Assembly (NCBI GenBank): GCA_011319805.1
Contig: SJRY01000107.1
Location: forward strand, 225,425-289,424
DNA length: 64,000 nucleotides
Direction: 5' to 3'
Origin: Macrocybe gigantea
Taxonomy: Eukaryota; Basidiomycota; Agaricomycetes; Agaricales; Callistosporiaceae
Shown here: one piece after another, positions 49,828 through 59,659 of the stretch
Numbering within the stretch: the stretch's first letter is position 1
How the letters are laid out: each line of letters begins with the position of its first letter
Program-made: the position numbers and the translations under genes
Notes under the pieces: model-generated
The model's input: only the letters and a program-made list of their open reading frames with translations
What the model was told of the DNA's origin: nothing
Databases searched by the model: none

Positions 49828-52337
49828 TCAATGGGAGGCTTTGATCAAATCAGCCGCCTTTTCAGCGACGCCGTAAAGCGTGGAGGAAAGGTGAGCACTG
49901 ATCTGCAACGGCATGACGGAAGCATCGACGACCCTAAGATTGGTCGTGTCATAGACCTTGAGCTGGGCGTTTACAACACCTGTACACGACCGACGATGCT
50001 GAGCACAAATCAGTTTAGAGGGAGAGGCCAAGCGAACCCACCTCCCAGATCTCTTCTCATCATCGAGGCCGTACCGACCGGATGAGCGACCGACACAAAT
50101 TTGTTCGTGATCCACGTCTTCCAGTCTTGATCCGTTCCCCTTTGCGCGTTATCGGGCACGCTTGATCCTGGAATGGACTCGCCCGTCGACAGTGAACTGC
50201 ACAAGGGTACCGAATTGCAGATTCAAATGCGAACCCATAAAAAAAAAGGGGCCAGAAATGAACGAACCTAAGAGGTTGACTGGTCAAGATTCTCCGGGAG
50301 AGCCTGGCGCCAGCAACCTGGATGTCCATATCTATGTCCGTGGTGAAGTAATTGACTTTGATAGTCGGGTATGTAAAGGGGTCTGTGCTCTGTACACCAT
50401 TACACGACATGCTCGAACAAAATGACACTCATTTACCTTGATGCTGACAGAGCCACGACTGAAAGGCAATAAATTCCATATAAGGACGCCCAATCCACTG
50501 GCGAAGAGCATTAATTAAATGCAACCTTCGCCGAAGCGACGCAAAATGAAACCTACTCTGGGTATCCCACATCGAAGAACAACTCCGCAACAGGTGCTAC
50601 GAACCAACGCGGCAACAACGACGTTAGCTCTCCTTCACATCACACACACAAAGGTGAAACCGGAGCCAATCTCACCATTCTTGTCCGTGATCAGCGCTGC
50701 TTGGACCTGCAAGATCTGCTCAGCAGCGGCCGAGCTGACCACTCCGCCCTTGTTCGCAACCTGTCCGGCCCAAGTCGAGATCGAGCTCTTGATCTTGTTG
50801 ACAGCGGCGGCAGCAGCGGAAGACGCGTTGCCTGCGTTGTTGTTCGACGGCGACGTGGAGAAGATCTCATAGATGTTCGGGAAGGCTATGGTGTCCGTCG
50901 GTCCACGGCCGCCTGGGTTGAAGCCATTCGAGCGGGCCCCCAGAGCGGATTGCGTCTGTTGACAGGAACAAGAGTGAGAAAAAGGCAAAGCCGCGCCGGT
51001 CCTTCGGCTTCGCACCTGTTCTTGCAGATTCTTGCCAACACCTTTGAGGTCAATCAGCGTCTGTATGCCGAATTGCGACAGAAGAGCGGAATCGCCGATG
51101 CCCGAAAGCTGAAGTAGCGCAGGAGTCTAAAACGATGGAAGCGCAAAGTTAAACGAGATTTCGTTTTCTGATTTTTTTCAATGACGGCACCTGGATGGCG
51201 CCTGCCGCGATGATGACTTCTCTCCTCGCCTTCGCGGTATATCTCGTGGATCCGCCGCTGGCTGGTGCGAATTCGATACCTGAGGCTGTGAGCGGGATAG
51301 AGCCAGGGTTCGAAAAAGTAATTTTCGTGACCTTGTGAGAAAGTTTATTTAAAAAAATTGAAAATTGAAAATTTCGAGCTGGGCGCGGCCGAACAACTCA
51401 CGAGATGTTTCGTCAACGTCAGCCAATTCGTCCGAACGCTTTCGACAGGAGTGAGATAGGCAGCCGGTGCAGAAGATCGATGATCGGCGTCGTGCCAGTT
51501 CATCAGCTGGGCAAAAATATTGTCAAGGGCTCCACGATACATTCAAGCTATGGTCGAGATTCAGACTCACGAAAGGGGTGATGCTGACGCAGTTCGGTGT
51601 GCCGCCGTTCAAGTCCTTGTACCGCTTGATTCCCGTCAAACCGACGATAGTGTCGATAAAGTCCTGCTGCTGAGGGCCGCCGTACATTTCATCGGGATAT
51701 GTAACCTGGACTGGACCGGAATATCCGTGATATGACGAAATGTATTGTGCACCTTTGGCCGCTTGCTGCGAGTTGGGAGGCGAAAATGCTTCGGACTTGA
51801 GTGATCATGAAACGTTAGAGAACACCGCGAAAAGACCAGTGCAAGTTTGTTTTACTTTTTTCATGTATGACCAAACTCCTTCCCAATTCCATCCTACGCC
51901 TGCCTCGGAGGGATCAAGTAAAGCTGACCACGCGTCATACTGCTCCCTCAATCCGCGTGTAAAAGCAGCACCATTGATAGACGCTGCGTCACGGACACCA
52001 GATACGTCAACCATCGACACGTTTTACCAAAGACAGACGAGAAAAACGACTGACAGCCTCCCCCAAGCGTTTTCCCACTGTTTTGCGAAGCAACGGTAAG
52101 CGACAGTGAGAAAGACAAAGACAAAGCTCAGACGCGAACCCTGGTATGCTCCTTCCCTGGTCTGCAGGCCAGTTCCAGTTGAGGTTCGAACCGAAAAACT
52201 GTCCGTAGCTGTATATGTCGTACACGATCGGATTCGTCCTTCGGCGGCTGTTTCGACGAGCATTGCGACTGGAATGATGACAGCGGCTCTGTTTGCGTCG
52301 TATGTACTCTGGAAGATTCATCTCCCACGTGAACGAA
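49828..52337 (-). CDS. GMC oxidoreductase (aryl-alcohol oxidase/glucose oxidase-like), N-terminus unresolved
   Basis: An FAD-dependent alcohol oxidase/dehydrogenase family member; secreted relatives supply H2O2 in lignocellulose decay. Blocks, N to [40 protein letters not shown] (split by introns), [62 protein letters not shown] and LQLSGIGDS (GMC signature 2), [37 protein letters not shown] (catalytic His), and terminal [20 protein letters not shown], stop TGA at 49828-49830. At least eight introns. The first block before these, [15 protein letters not shown], follows an acceptor at about 52320, and the expected FAD GxGxxG stretch between YD and ANR is not there; I cannot find a start codon or the motif upstream. 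One base appears missing at 52248. Confidence 0.8.
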
Positions 52338-52440
52338 GGCGGCGCGTGCGCCAAAAGGTTCACTTTCTTCTTGGCTTCCTCGACTTCCTGCGCACTAACC
52401 TATGGAACATAACATACAGCTTCCCATGGACCTCGATAAA

Positions 52441-53289
52441 TGGCGCGATCCTGTAGATTGCTATGGAGCAGATAACAAAATTTGGCAAGATCTGGATGAG
52501 ATCCTTCGCGAAACAGGATTTACGCAATGGACAAACATTTTTGGTTGCACCCTAGCCACTCCCCATCGCTCCATTCCAGATACAAGGGGATATGACTATA
52601 TTATACCTCATCGTAAGCCGGACACCCGTGAAAATGGCCCAGGGACCGCCGGTGTGGAAGGGATTTTCTCCCGTCCGCCACGAGGTATCTGCGGTCGTTA
52701 GCGTAGCACGGTTGAAAATGTGACTTACGTTGTGTAAGCAACTGCTATTCCGAACTTGCTCGGAAAATGACTTGACGCGCCGTGAGCGCGTGAACTTGGA
52801 TTTCGACTTAGATGAAAGGAAGGGTGTTAACTGGGTCAAAATGGATGGATTTCGAGGGTGTTGAGAGTGATCAGAGATGACCCCCCAAATACAATACAAG
52901 CAGTCTATATACGAGAGTCACGAAAAACGTTCTCGAAGGAAAATGGGAATTAAAATCACCCTATAGAACTTCGAGAGAAAGACTTTTCGGACCGGGAATG
53001 ACTCGGGAACCCTCGACCGCACTCGTCGTCGACCTATTGACGTGCGTCACCGCTGCCCCACCAGTGCGGATCAATCAACGAGGGGAAGGTTCTCCTACCG
53101 TCCGGCCGTCGAAGTCAGTCCTCGGAGATCTAATTGGGGAGTGCGCGTGAAAAGAGGTAAAGTAAGCATAAACAAAGGTAGTGAATGAAACACTACCACA
53201 CCGGATGGCTAGGCATGTTCGATTGGACGGTCGGTATCTGCCGAACCGTTAAAGTTTACTATGTTGACATTCGATCTAGAATCCCCTGA
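52441..53289. other. Intergenic, no gene seen
   Basis: Upstream of the GMC gene and of the kinase fragment. A minus-strand ORF at 52552-52899 has no motif. Confidence 0.4.
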
Positions 53290-53880
53290 ATCGAGCTGTC
53301 CGTTTGTCAAATGGACAGGATGCTGTCCTTCGCGTTATCGCTGTCAAAGGTGAAGGGTACGAACATCTCAAGATCCTGCCGAAAATCGCGACGGGCGGGA
53401 AGGCGCTGTACAGCAATAATCACGCCCTGCCTATGCTTTCGGAATTCCAGTTTGAGGACATTGTGTTTGGCGTCTTTCCCATGGTTGGTGGCATGGTCTC
53501 TGAAGCCTACAATTTCTGGCCCTTGAAGTCAGTGGGAGATATCGTCGACATGATTATGCAAATGCTGGAGGTGAGTTCATTAAGGCTTATAATCTAGACT
53601 TTGTTACTATCGTGACTTGGGCCCTCGCATTTATCCATGACTTGAATATTGCCCATCGGGTGAGTAGCATTGCGTGTCTTTTTCTTTTTTTATTGCGCTG
53701 ATCTGCTGCAGGACGCGTTCCACGACAACTTCCTGCACATCCAGTGTATGAATACTTGTATGTACAGCACAATATATGAGAAATAAGTTCGTCTTGTCAG
53801 TATGTACGTCGCCCTCCCTAAGTCTTTTCCCTGGATCTAACGCCATGCAGATATGGGAGCGTAATGGGAAAACGGAGGTC
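53290..53880 (+). pseudogene. Truncated protein-kinase-like gene of the mushroom-expanded type
   Basis: The plus strand reads DAVLRVIAVKGEGYEHLKIL, SNNHALPMLSEFQFEDIVFG, FPMVGG and SVGDIVDMIMQMLE, then after an intron ALAFIHDLNIAHR and DAFHDNFLHIQ. This is the middle of a kinase-like domain, with HRD (AHRD split by an intron) and the following Asn of the catalytic loop. Family members continue with a DFG-like segment (YLIDFE), but here the sequence ends soon after and reaches a stop near 53880. The glycine-loop N-lobe start is also missing, and the first intron does not restore frame by eye. Probably a decayed copy. Confidence 0.6.
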
Positions 53881-54298
53881 GATTAACTGATAAAGTCCAA
53901 AACTACACGTACGGCGTTGTTTTATCCATACAAACGAGGTACTGCTACTGAGGTGAACGAAATAGTACTAGTACACTAAAGATACGACGCATATAGCTCG
54001 CGGGGTGGAAATAGATAAGAAATATAAGTAGAAAACCTACGGAAAACATAACGGGGTGTGTACAAAAGGAAACGTGGCGGTCGTTTCAAAGAGTCGGAAT
54101 GGAAAATGGCGGCGGCGCAGTTGGCGACTGTGCATGTGTCGTGGGCTCGCATGCATTTGAATTCCAATAGAGCGGATGAACTTCCAGTGCCCTCATTTTC
54201 CCAGTTGTCCCATTCAAAAAGTTGAATTCTCTTTGTTGTGAGGAAACACTCTCCGGCACCTGCTCTAATATGAAAACACCATCAGCAAAATGCCTTCG

Positions 54299-54680
54299 TA
54301 CTTGACGGCACTTGATACATACTTGAAGCGCTTGATGGGACGTTCAAGGAGCATCAAGGACTTTCTCAAGAATGCACCTACCGTCCTTGATCAGTTCTTG
54401 ACAGGTGCTTGTACAAGAAGATTTTGCTTGGTCAAGCCCAGTCCTTAACTTGAGCTCGCCTTTTCACCTTTTTCCTCCTCTCGTATAAACGTCGTAGCAT
54501 TTTAAGCAATCAAGTACAATTCAAGGAATTTCAAGAATGAGTTTCCTGTCATAAAAGGAAGTTTCAAGGGAAAAAGCACATTTTGCTCCGAGAAAAATCT
54601 CAAAAAAAGCACTAGAAAGTGCCACAAGGTGTAAGAAATACAAAAATCATGGCATTAAGTGGATCAAGTAGGTCAAGTAG
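54299..54680. repeat. CTTGA/TCAAG pentamer-rich segment
   Basis: The pentamer CTTGA or its complement TCAAG occurs 17 times between 54301 and 54677: CTTGA at 54301, 54311, 54322, 54331, 54386, 54397 and 54449; TCAAG at 54344, 54354, 54366, 54432, 54510, 54521, 54531, 54564, 54664 and 54673. Chance would give under one in this length counting both strands. It also contains CTTGATG..CATCAAG (stem about 54331-54358), the palindrome CTTGTACAAG near 54409-54418, and GCACT-AGAA-AGTGC near 54609. No coding frame fits it. Confidence 0.85.
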
Positions 54681-54885
54681 AAACAAAATAGATCTCGTCT
54701 CCTGCTTCGTTGTCCTCGGCTTCGTCGCCCCCATCTTCGTCGTCCCTGTCTTCATTGGCCTCGTCCTCGCCACTGGCCCCTTTGTCACTTGTGGCCCAGC
54801 GACGGAGAATCACTGCTGGCTGTCGCTAATAAAAAACCCGCAGACGACCGTTAGCATCATCTCAATTTTTTTTATTAATGGTCCA

Positions 54886-55687
54886 GAGCGTCGGGAAGGC
54901 GCTCAAACGAGTCCGCGCGTTCTAGCGAGCGTGGATGCGAGCGGGGACATTGGGGCTGCCATGGCTACTAGCCACGACAGCGCTCGCTGGAATAGCGAGC
55001 GCCCAGAGCGTAGAAACGACGCTCTGAACGCGCTGCGTTCGTCAGCGAACGCAGCGGGGCATATAAATACCCACAAGGCCGAGGCTGGGGGCAATCTTGC
55101 CCCAGCGCGAGGTCCGGACCTAGAGACCACGGACGACGAAGAACGTCGCCCGTGGATGGAAGGTATCGTCAGCAGACGCAGGAGAACCTGCATTTCGTCG
55201 CCTGAGAGCAAAAAGCGAGGTGACTTACCATGCAACCACACCGCAGCGCACCGTCGAGTGCACTGGCCTTTCCTGCCCACCTGGCCCATCCCAGGCACTT
55301 TCGTATCCGTCTAAGACCACGTCCGAAGGCGAACATGGGGCTCGGAGTTGTTCTGTGGCGATTCCGAGGGCACAGCGGTCGCGGTGACCGCCGTCGCTGG
55401 TCTTGGCCTCCGTTGGGGGAACTAGCAGCGGCGAGGGACTATCGAAGGTCGGGACGGTTGCCTTGACGTCCCAAAGGTATTGCGCTTGTCGGAAAGCGCA
55501 GCAGAGGGGATGGGAAGTTGCCATCCCTTCGGGTCGGTCGAAGAGGGCGGCCTTGAGTCCGCTGTGCATCGAAGAGATCTAGAAACCGCGGGTGACGTCA
55601 ACCGTCACTCGCAGGGAGCGTTCGTCGTCAGATTGAGTGGGGCTGTTCGCCCCGAGCTCGCCCATGTGAAGGTATGGATCACATACC
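54886..55687. repeat. Array of short perfect hairpins
   Basis: Successive inverted repeats with tiny loops, each with a different stem sequence. Examples: 54980-55002 (9-bp stem GCGCTCGCT, 5-nt loop); 55004-55026 (8 bp, 7-nt loop); 55031-55056 (11 bp CGCTGCGTTCG, loop TCAG); 55084-55106 (9-10 bp with one bulge); palindrome 55110-55121; 55127-55155 (12 bp with one mismatch); 55178-55191 (5 bp); 55375-55391 (6 bp); 55481-55500 (7 bp); 55507-55527 (7 bp); 55592-55608 (6 bp); 55639-55653 (5 bp); 55671-55687 (6 bp). GC-rich. Long ORFs are open on both strands here but have no family match. Confidence 0.8.
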
Positions 55688-55785
55688 GGCCGACGTGGCT
55701 GACGTGGCATCTAAGCTTCCGCCAACTCAAACCATGCCTCCATCGGGATTCCGCCGAGCTACGCTCGAGGTATGATGATTAATTA

Positions 55786-55867
55786 TCACGGCACATGTAA
55801 AATGAAGGCTCATTAAGTGTAAACCTTTGTTGGATTTGAGCTAGGTGGCAATTTGATCGTGCCGTGA
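55786..55867. repeat. 9-bp inverted repeat, 64-bp spacing
   Basis: TCACGGCAC at 55786-55794 is repeated in inverse as GTGCCGTGA at 55859-55867. It sits just outside the hairpin array and could mark one end of a small element, or be part of a larger stem. Confidence 0.7.
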
Positions 55868-56159
55868 CTTTCTCTTACTATGTCAAGTAAACCTATCTGG
55901 CTATGCTATCTGGCTATGACATACCATGGTCACCATTAATTGCCAGTTGTTTAAATATATCAGAAAAAAATGTTTCGCTTCCTCGACACGCTCAACTTGT
56001 TGTCCTTTTTTTCCCTGCCGCCAAAAACTGAACTCAATCTACATTCTGTTCCTTTCGTTAAACCAAAGATTTTCACGAATGAAGCGATAGGCTATCTTGG
56101 AAAGAAATCGCAGTGTCGTACATTCAAGAAACACTTCGAAAGCCCCTATTCCTTCTCTA

Positions 56160-56680
56160 CATCCAGTGCCGCCACTTGATTTTTATACTCCGGCATTGTG
56201 TACTGATACGCAATGAGCTTGGTGTAGTTCGCCCACTCGCGCTGCGTTTGTATTCGCTTCTTGGTCTTTGTCAAAAAGTGGAATTCTTGCAGATCCGAGA
56301 ACCATAATTTCGCCTGAGATTTGGCATCCTTTTGACTGTTTAGAGAGTCTTGCCTCAGGGTGGCAAAATATCACTTGCTGTGTAGTCCCTGGGCCAGTCG
56401 TAATCTTTGCTTTCACTGCCGTTGAACCGGTATCGCAACTTAGGGAGATCTGAGCATTCTTCAGTTTCATGAATTGTAATCAGGAGATCTGAAGTGTACC
56501 ATTTTCCTCCGACATTATTTCCGCTTCCTACGAAAAGGCGTTCGCTAGGGCGGTTTAGTGTTACGGTATTCAGAACACTGAATTTTTCGTCATAGATCGA
56601 TAATCGATTATCATAGGACGGTGGTGGCACGTGATCAGTATTCCTTGCCGTCAGCGTGACTGATTCCATAAGCTGTCCCG
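56160..56680 (-). CDS. Hypothetical gene candidate
   Basis: Two overlapping minus-strand frames look protein-like: 56355-56669 (MESVTLTARNTDHVPPPSYD, LYNRPSERLFVGSGNN-like) and 56183-56470 (KAKITTGPGTTQQVIFCHPE). They would join by a frame change near 56420. About 160 residues. I do not recognise a family, and neither start nor splicing is supported beyond this. Confidence 0.25.
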
Positions 56681-57009
56681 TTCTCCATCCGCCACACTTC
56701 CTTCCTCTTCGTCCTCTGCCTGCCTCGTCCGCTCTCCCTTGACAGGTGCTTTTCGTCTGTCCCTTTCTACCAGGATGGAGGGTGACCCACGGACTTGGCT
56801 AGCCCCATACTTCACTGCCAAGGCGTATGCCCAACCTTGCCAGAACCTCACAGGGATTCATGAAAATTCCGTCCTGGTTGGCAGTCCTTCGAGCATCAGG
56901 TCGGTTGGGGCGAGATGGTTGCCGTTGAACTCGGCCTGCGAATGGAAATCTTTTATGAATTTACTAACATTCACATACAAACGTAGCATGCTCACCTGGA
57001 GGGGAGAAC

Positions 57010-57250
57010 CTAATGGAATTTGATCCATCATCAAAAGGCTTGTCGTTGTGATTTGGGTAGCATTTTTCGCTGCATTTTTGCTCCTTCTAGGAGTACCCAT
57101 ACCAGACTGCCAAATTCCCGAAGTTGAGAGATGTTAGGCTTTTCTTTGTGCCATATCTCATATGGGGTGACCTGTTTGGACCACCAAGCAAACTGTTAAG
57201 GGCGCCGTCTACTCCAAAGAAGTTGCGGCAGACAAGGTGAGATGTGAGCG
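57010..57250 (-). mobile_element. Ty1/copia retrotransposon remnant (integrase region)
   Basis: The minus strand from about 57250 to 57010 reads GGPNR.TPYEIWHKEKPNIS, QLREFGSLVWVLLEGAK and KMLPKSQRQAFDD, which matches the copia integrase C-terminal segment (TPYExWxGKKPxxxHLRxFGxxVW). Only about 80 codons remain, with no LTR or other domains nearby. A dead fragment, about 270 bp outside the gypsy element. Confidence 0.75.
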
Positions 57251-57518
57251 ATGCCGCAGAGGTCAAGCAGTGCCAGACCTCATCTTGTTCTTGGAGTTAG
57301 ATGATGATAACTATCGGGAAGCACTAACCTACAAACCAACAAGGTGGAATGAAGGAAGTGTCAGTCCCTATCCGAGGCTGTATAAACTACGAGCTGTTCA
57401 AGTCACAGAGTAACCCGAGGGACTGTAGCTTGAAAGGGGGGGGGGAATGGAACGAAGTGAATATGGATGGTTTCGAGCGGATTTCGGGGTTTTCGAAACA
57501 ATGCGGCTAGACTTAGCT

Positions 57519-57880
57519 TGTTACAGACGCCGCCCAAAGGACTATTCATTTTCTTATCTTATCTTTCCCACATCCCTTATCTCCCCCATCATGCTGCGCA
57601 GCGCGCAGCCATCGAGTCATCCCACTTCCCTAGTCATCCTGAGTCATCTCCTTCCAGTCTTACTCATCTGCAGTCCACAGCATTGCGCAGCCCATGGTCC
57701 GTGCTCGAGTACTATAATGTATATAAGGACTCCCAGATGTACCAGTAGCGCTAGGCTTAATATTCCTTTTGCCATCATCTCAAGACCACTCTCGCACTTA
57801 GTCTGCCTGAGTCCTTCTGAGATTTGTCTAGCCTAACAAGATATTAAGCCTCGTCGAGACTCGCTCAGACTCACACACAC
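57519..57880 (+). repeat. 5' LTR of the gypsy element
   Basis: Begins TGTTACAGACGCCGCC at 57519, matching 63704 onward. It contains a TATA box (TATATAAG at 57720-57727), the likely promoter. The right boundary, near 57880 after GACTCGCTCAGACTCACA, is not fixed because the 3' copy is truncated and no standard tRNA primer-binding site is evident after it. Confidence 0.85.
57720..57727 (+). promoter_or_regulatory. TATA box of the 5' LTR promoter
   Basis: TATATAAG at 57720-57727 is conserved at 63901-63908 in the 3' LTR although the bases just upstream differ between the two, fitting a Pol II core promoter at the U3/R boundary. Confidence 0.6.
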
Positions 57881-57904
57881 ACCACGTCACGCTTTATCAA
57901 AGAC

Positions 57905-58500
57905 TTGATCAACATTCGACGACAAGCGGTCACCGACCCAGCGAGCACTAACACGAGCGACGAGAGCACTTGGCTCAGAGAAGTAGACCAGACATTGCAG
58001 TCCACGCCATTCGCAGAGACAGTCCACGCCACCCGCAGAGACACTAGCAATCCAAACAAACGAAAGAGAGAGCGCACGCCTACACCAAGTAGCGACGACG
58101 AAGAACAGGCATTTCTGAGAGAGTTTGCCTTCACCACCACAGACGAGCCCGCTGAGATCCTCAGCGAAGGAGCAGCACAACTCATTGCAGAACTCTTCCT
58201 AGAGGAGAATACGGGATAAGCCCAGAAGAGCTGTGGTCAGACCAGAATCTTCTTGCCGAAGAAGAGGACGAACCCATCCGCAAGAAAACGAGAGAAGAAC
58301 GAACACAAGCCCGAGATTTTAGGCGACAACAGATCGAGAACTATAATCGCCGAACACAGGAGGAAGACATACTGATACAGAGAGGGCACGACGCACAGAG
58401 CATACGACAGAACCAACGAGAACGACACCAGAGTCAAGGACACACAGGAACGAAACCGCTGAATCCCTTCAGAGGACCAATCCGCCGAAGCACTGCATAA
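57905..58500 (+). CDS. Gypsy pre-gag ORF (ORF1)
   Basis: Starts near MINIRRQAVTDPASTNTSDE at 57905 and runs as a hydrophilic, charged chain (NPNKRKRERTPTPSSDDEEQ), then one base out of frame at AA 58208-58209 continues ISPEELWSDQNLLAEEEDEP and RREERTQARDF-like basic segment to TAA at 58498-58500. No domain recognised; basic and acidic tracts suggest an N-terminal extension of gag. The TAA is in the same frame as the gag ORF that opens 18 bases later. Confidence 0.55.
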
Positions 58501-58518
58501 GGAGAGAATCGCACCACC

Positions 58519-59659
58519 GTGGCGAAAGTAAGCAACAGCGACTGGGACGAATACTATCGGTGGAGGGAGCGAAAAGGATTACCAAAGACAACCGGACCGA
58601 CCGCCGCAGAGTGGGCCGATTTTGAACAAGCTTGTAGAATCGCAGGAGTCGACCTAGACTACTGGAAAGAACAGAGAGAGGAGCGAAGACAGAAACAGCT
58701 CCAAGAACAGCAAGCCCAAGTACAAGCACAGCAGACCCAAGAACAACAGATCCAGGAACAGGAAGACCAAGACCAAGAGAACGACGAAGAAAACCCCCAA
58801 AGGATGACGACAGAATACAAGGGAATCATCGCCGACCCGAAATCCTTTACAGGAGATCGAACGTCCTTCGATATTTGGTGGAGGAAGATGAAACTTACAT
58901 AACCGCACATGGAGACCTCACGGATACACAGAAGATTGGAGCGGTCCTGTCTAGAATGACCGACGGACCCGGAGCCCACTGGGCATCAAAGAAGATCGAC
59001 ACCACTACCAACCAAAGCACATGGGCCGACTTCATAACCGAGATAGAGACACGATTCAGCAACGTCATGTCGCCATCACAAGCAGGAAGCAAACTATTCA
59101 ACATCAGACAGGGAAACCGACCCATCGACGAATTTCTGGATGAATTCGTAGACCTCGCAGGGAAAGCAGGAATGACAGGAACAGCCCCTCGTTTCCTACT
59201 CGAGAAGAGCTTAAACCGAAGGACAGCAGAAGCCGTACACTCATCTCCACACTTCCAACAGATGGAGATGAATATATCAAGACAGTTCGAGCGATTGGAC
59301 GAAACATCGATGAACACAGAAATGTGATGAGAGGAGAATTCACAAGCAATCAGCGCAAGGCCGGAAATCCAAGCCGAGGAGCAGGACAGGCCATGGAAGT
59401 CGACAAAGTACGAAGCAACAACTGCTTCAACTGCAATAAACCAGGACACATCTCACGAAACTGCCCGGAACCACGAAAAGGAGCAGCAAATGTCACATGT
59501 TTCAACTGTGGCTTAAAGGGACACTATGCACGAAACTGCAAGAAGAAGAAGAAAGGAAAATCCCGGGTCAGAGAAGTGAAAGAAGAAGAAGGAGAGGACG
59601 AAGAAGACAAGGATGAAGAAAGCTCTGACAAAGAGGGTTTTGCCGAAGGGTCCGACTAG
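58519..59659 (+). CDS. gag: Gypsy gag polyprotein (capsid and nucleocapsid)
   Basis: Opens at a GTG/ATG-less boundary near 58519 ([19 protein letters not shown]), a Gln/Glu-rich coiled coil follows ([20 protein letters not shown]), then the capsid-like retrotransposon gag domain: [52 protein letters not shown]. Two CCHC zinc knuckles are present, [14 protein letters not shown] and [14 protein letters not shown], followed by a Lys then Glu/Asp-rich tail to TAG at 59657-59659. Frame breaks at AAA 58891-58893 and near 59245-59250. Confidence 0.85.

Noticed and set aside
52020..52080. Candidate GC-AG intron (donor GCTGTC) in the GMC gene
   Set aside because: A normal GT donor two bases on (GTCAGTCG) gives the family sequence LGGGSSINGAA without needing a GC donor.
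54668..54830. Minus-strand acidic ORF resembling the tail of a hAT-type transposase (SGEDEANEDRDDEDGGDEA)
   Set aside because: Only about 45 codons after a stop, no catalytic motifs nearby, and acidic low-complexity tails are not diagnostic.
54619..55314. 231-codon plus-strand ORF with a hydrophobic segment
   Set aside because: It runs straight through the pentamer-rich and hairpin-rich DNA, long ORFs are also open on the opposite strand, and the translation matches no family I know. GC-rich inverted repeats tend to keep several frames open by chance.
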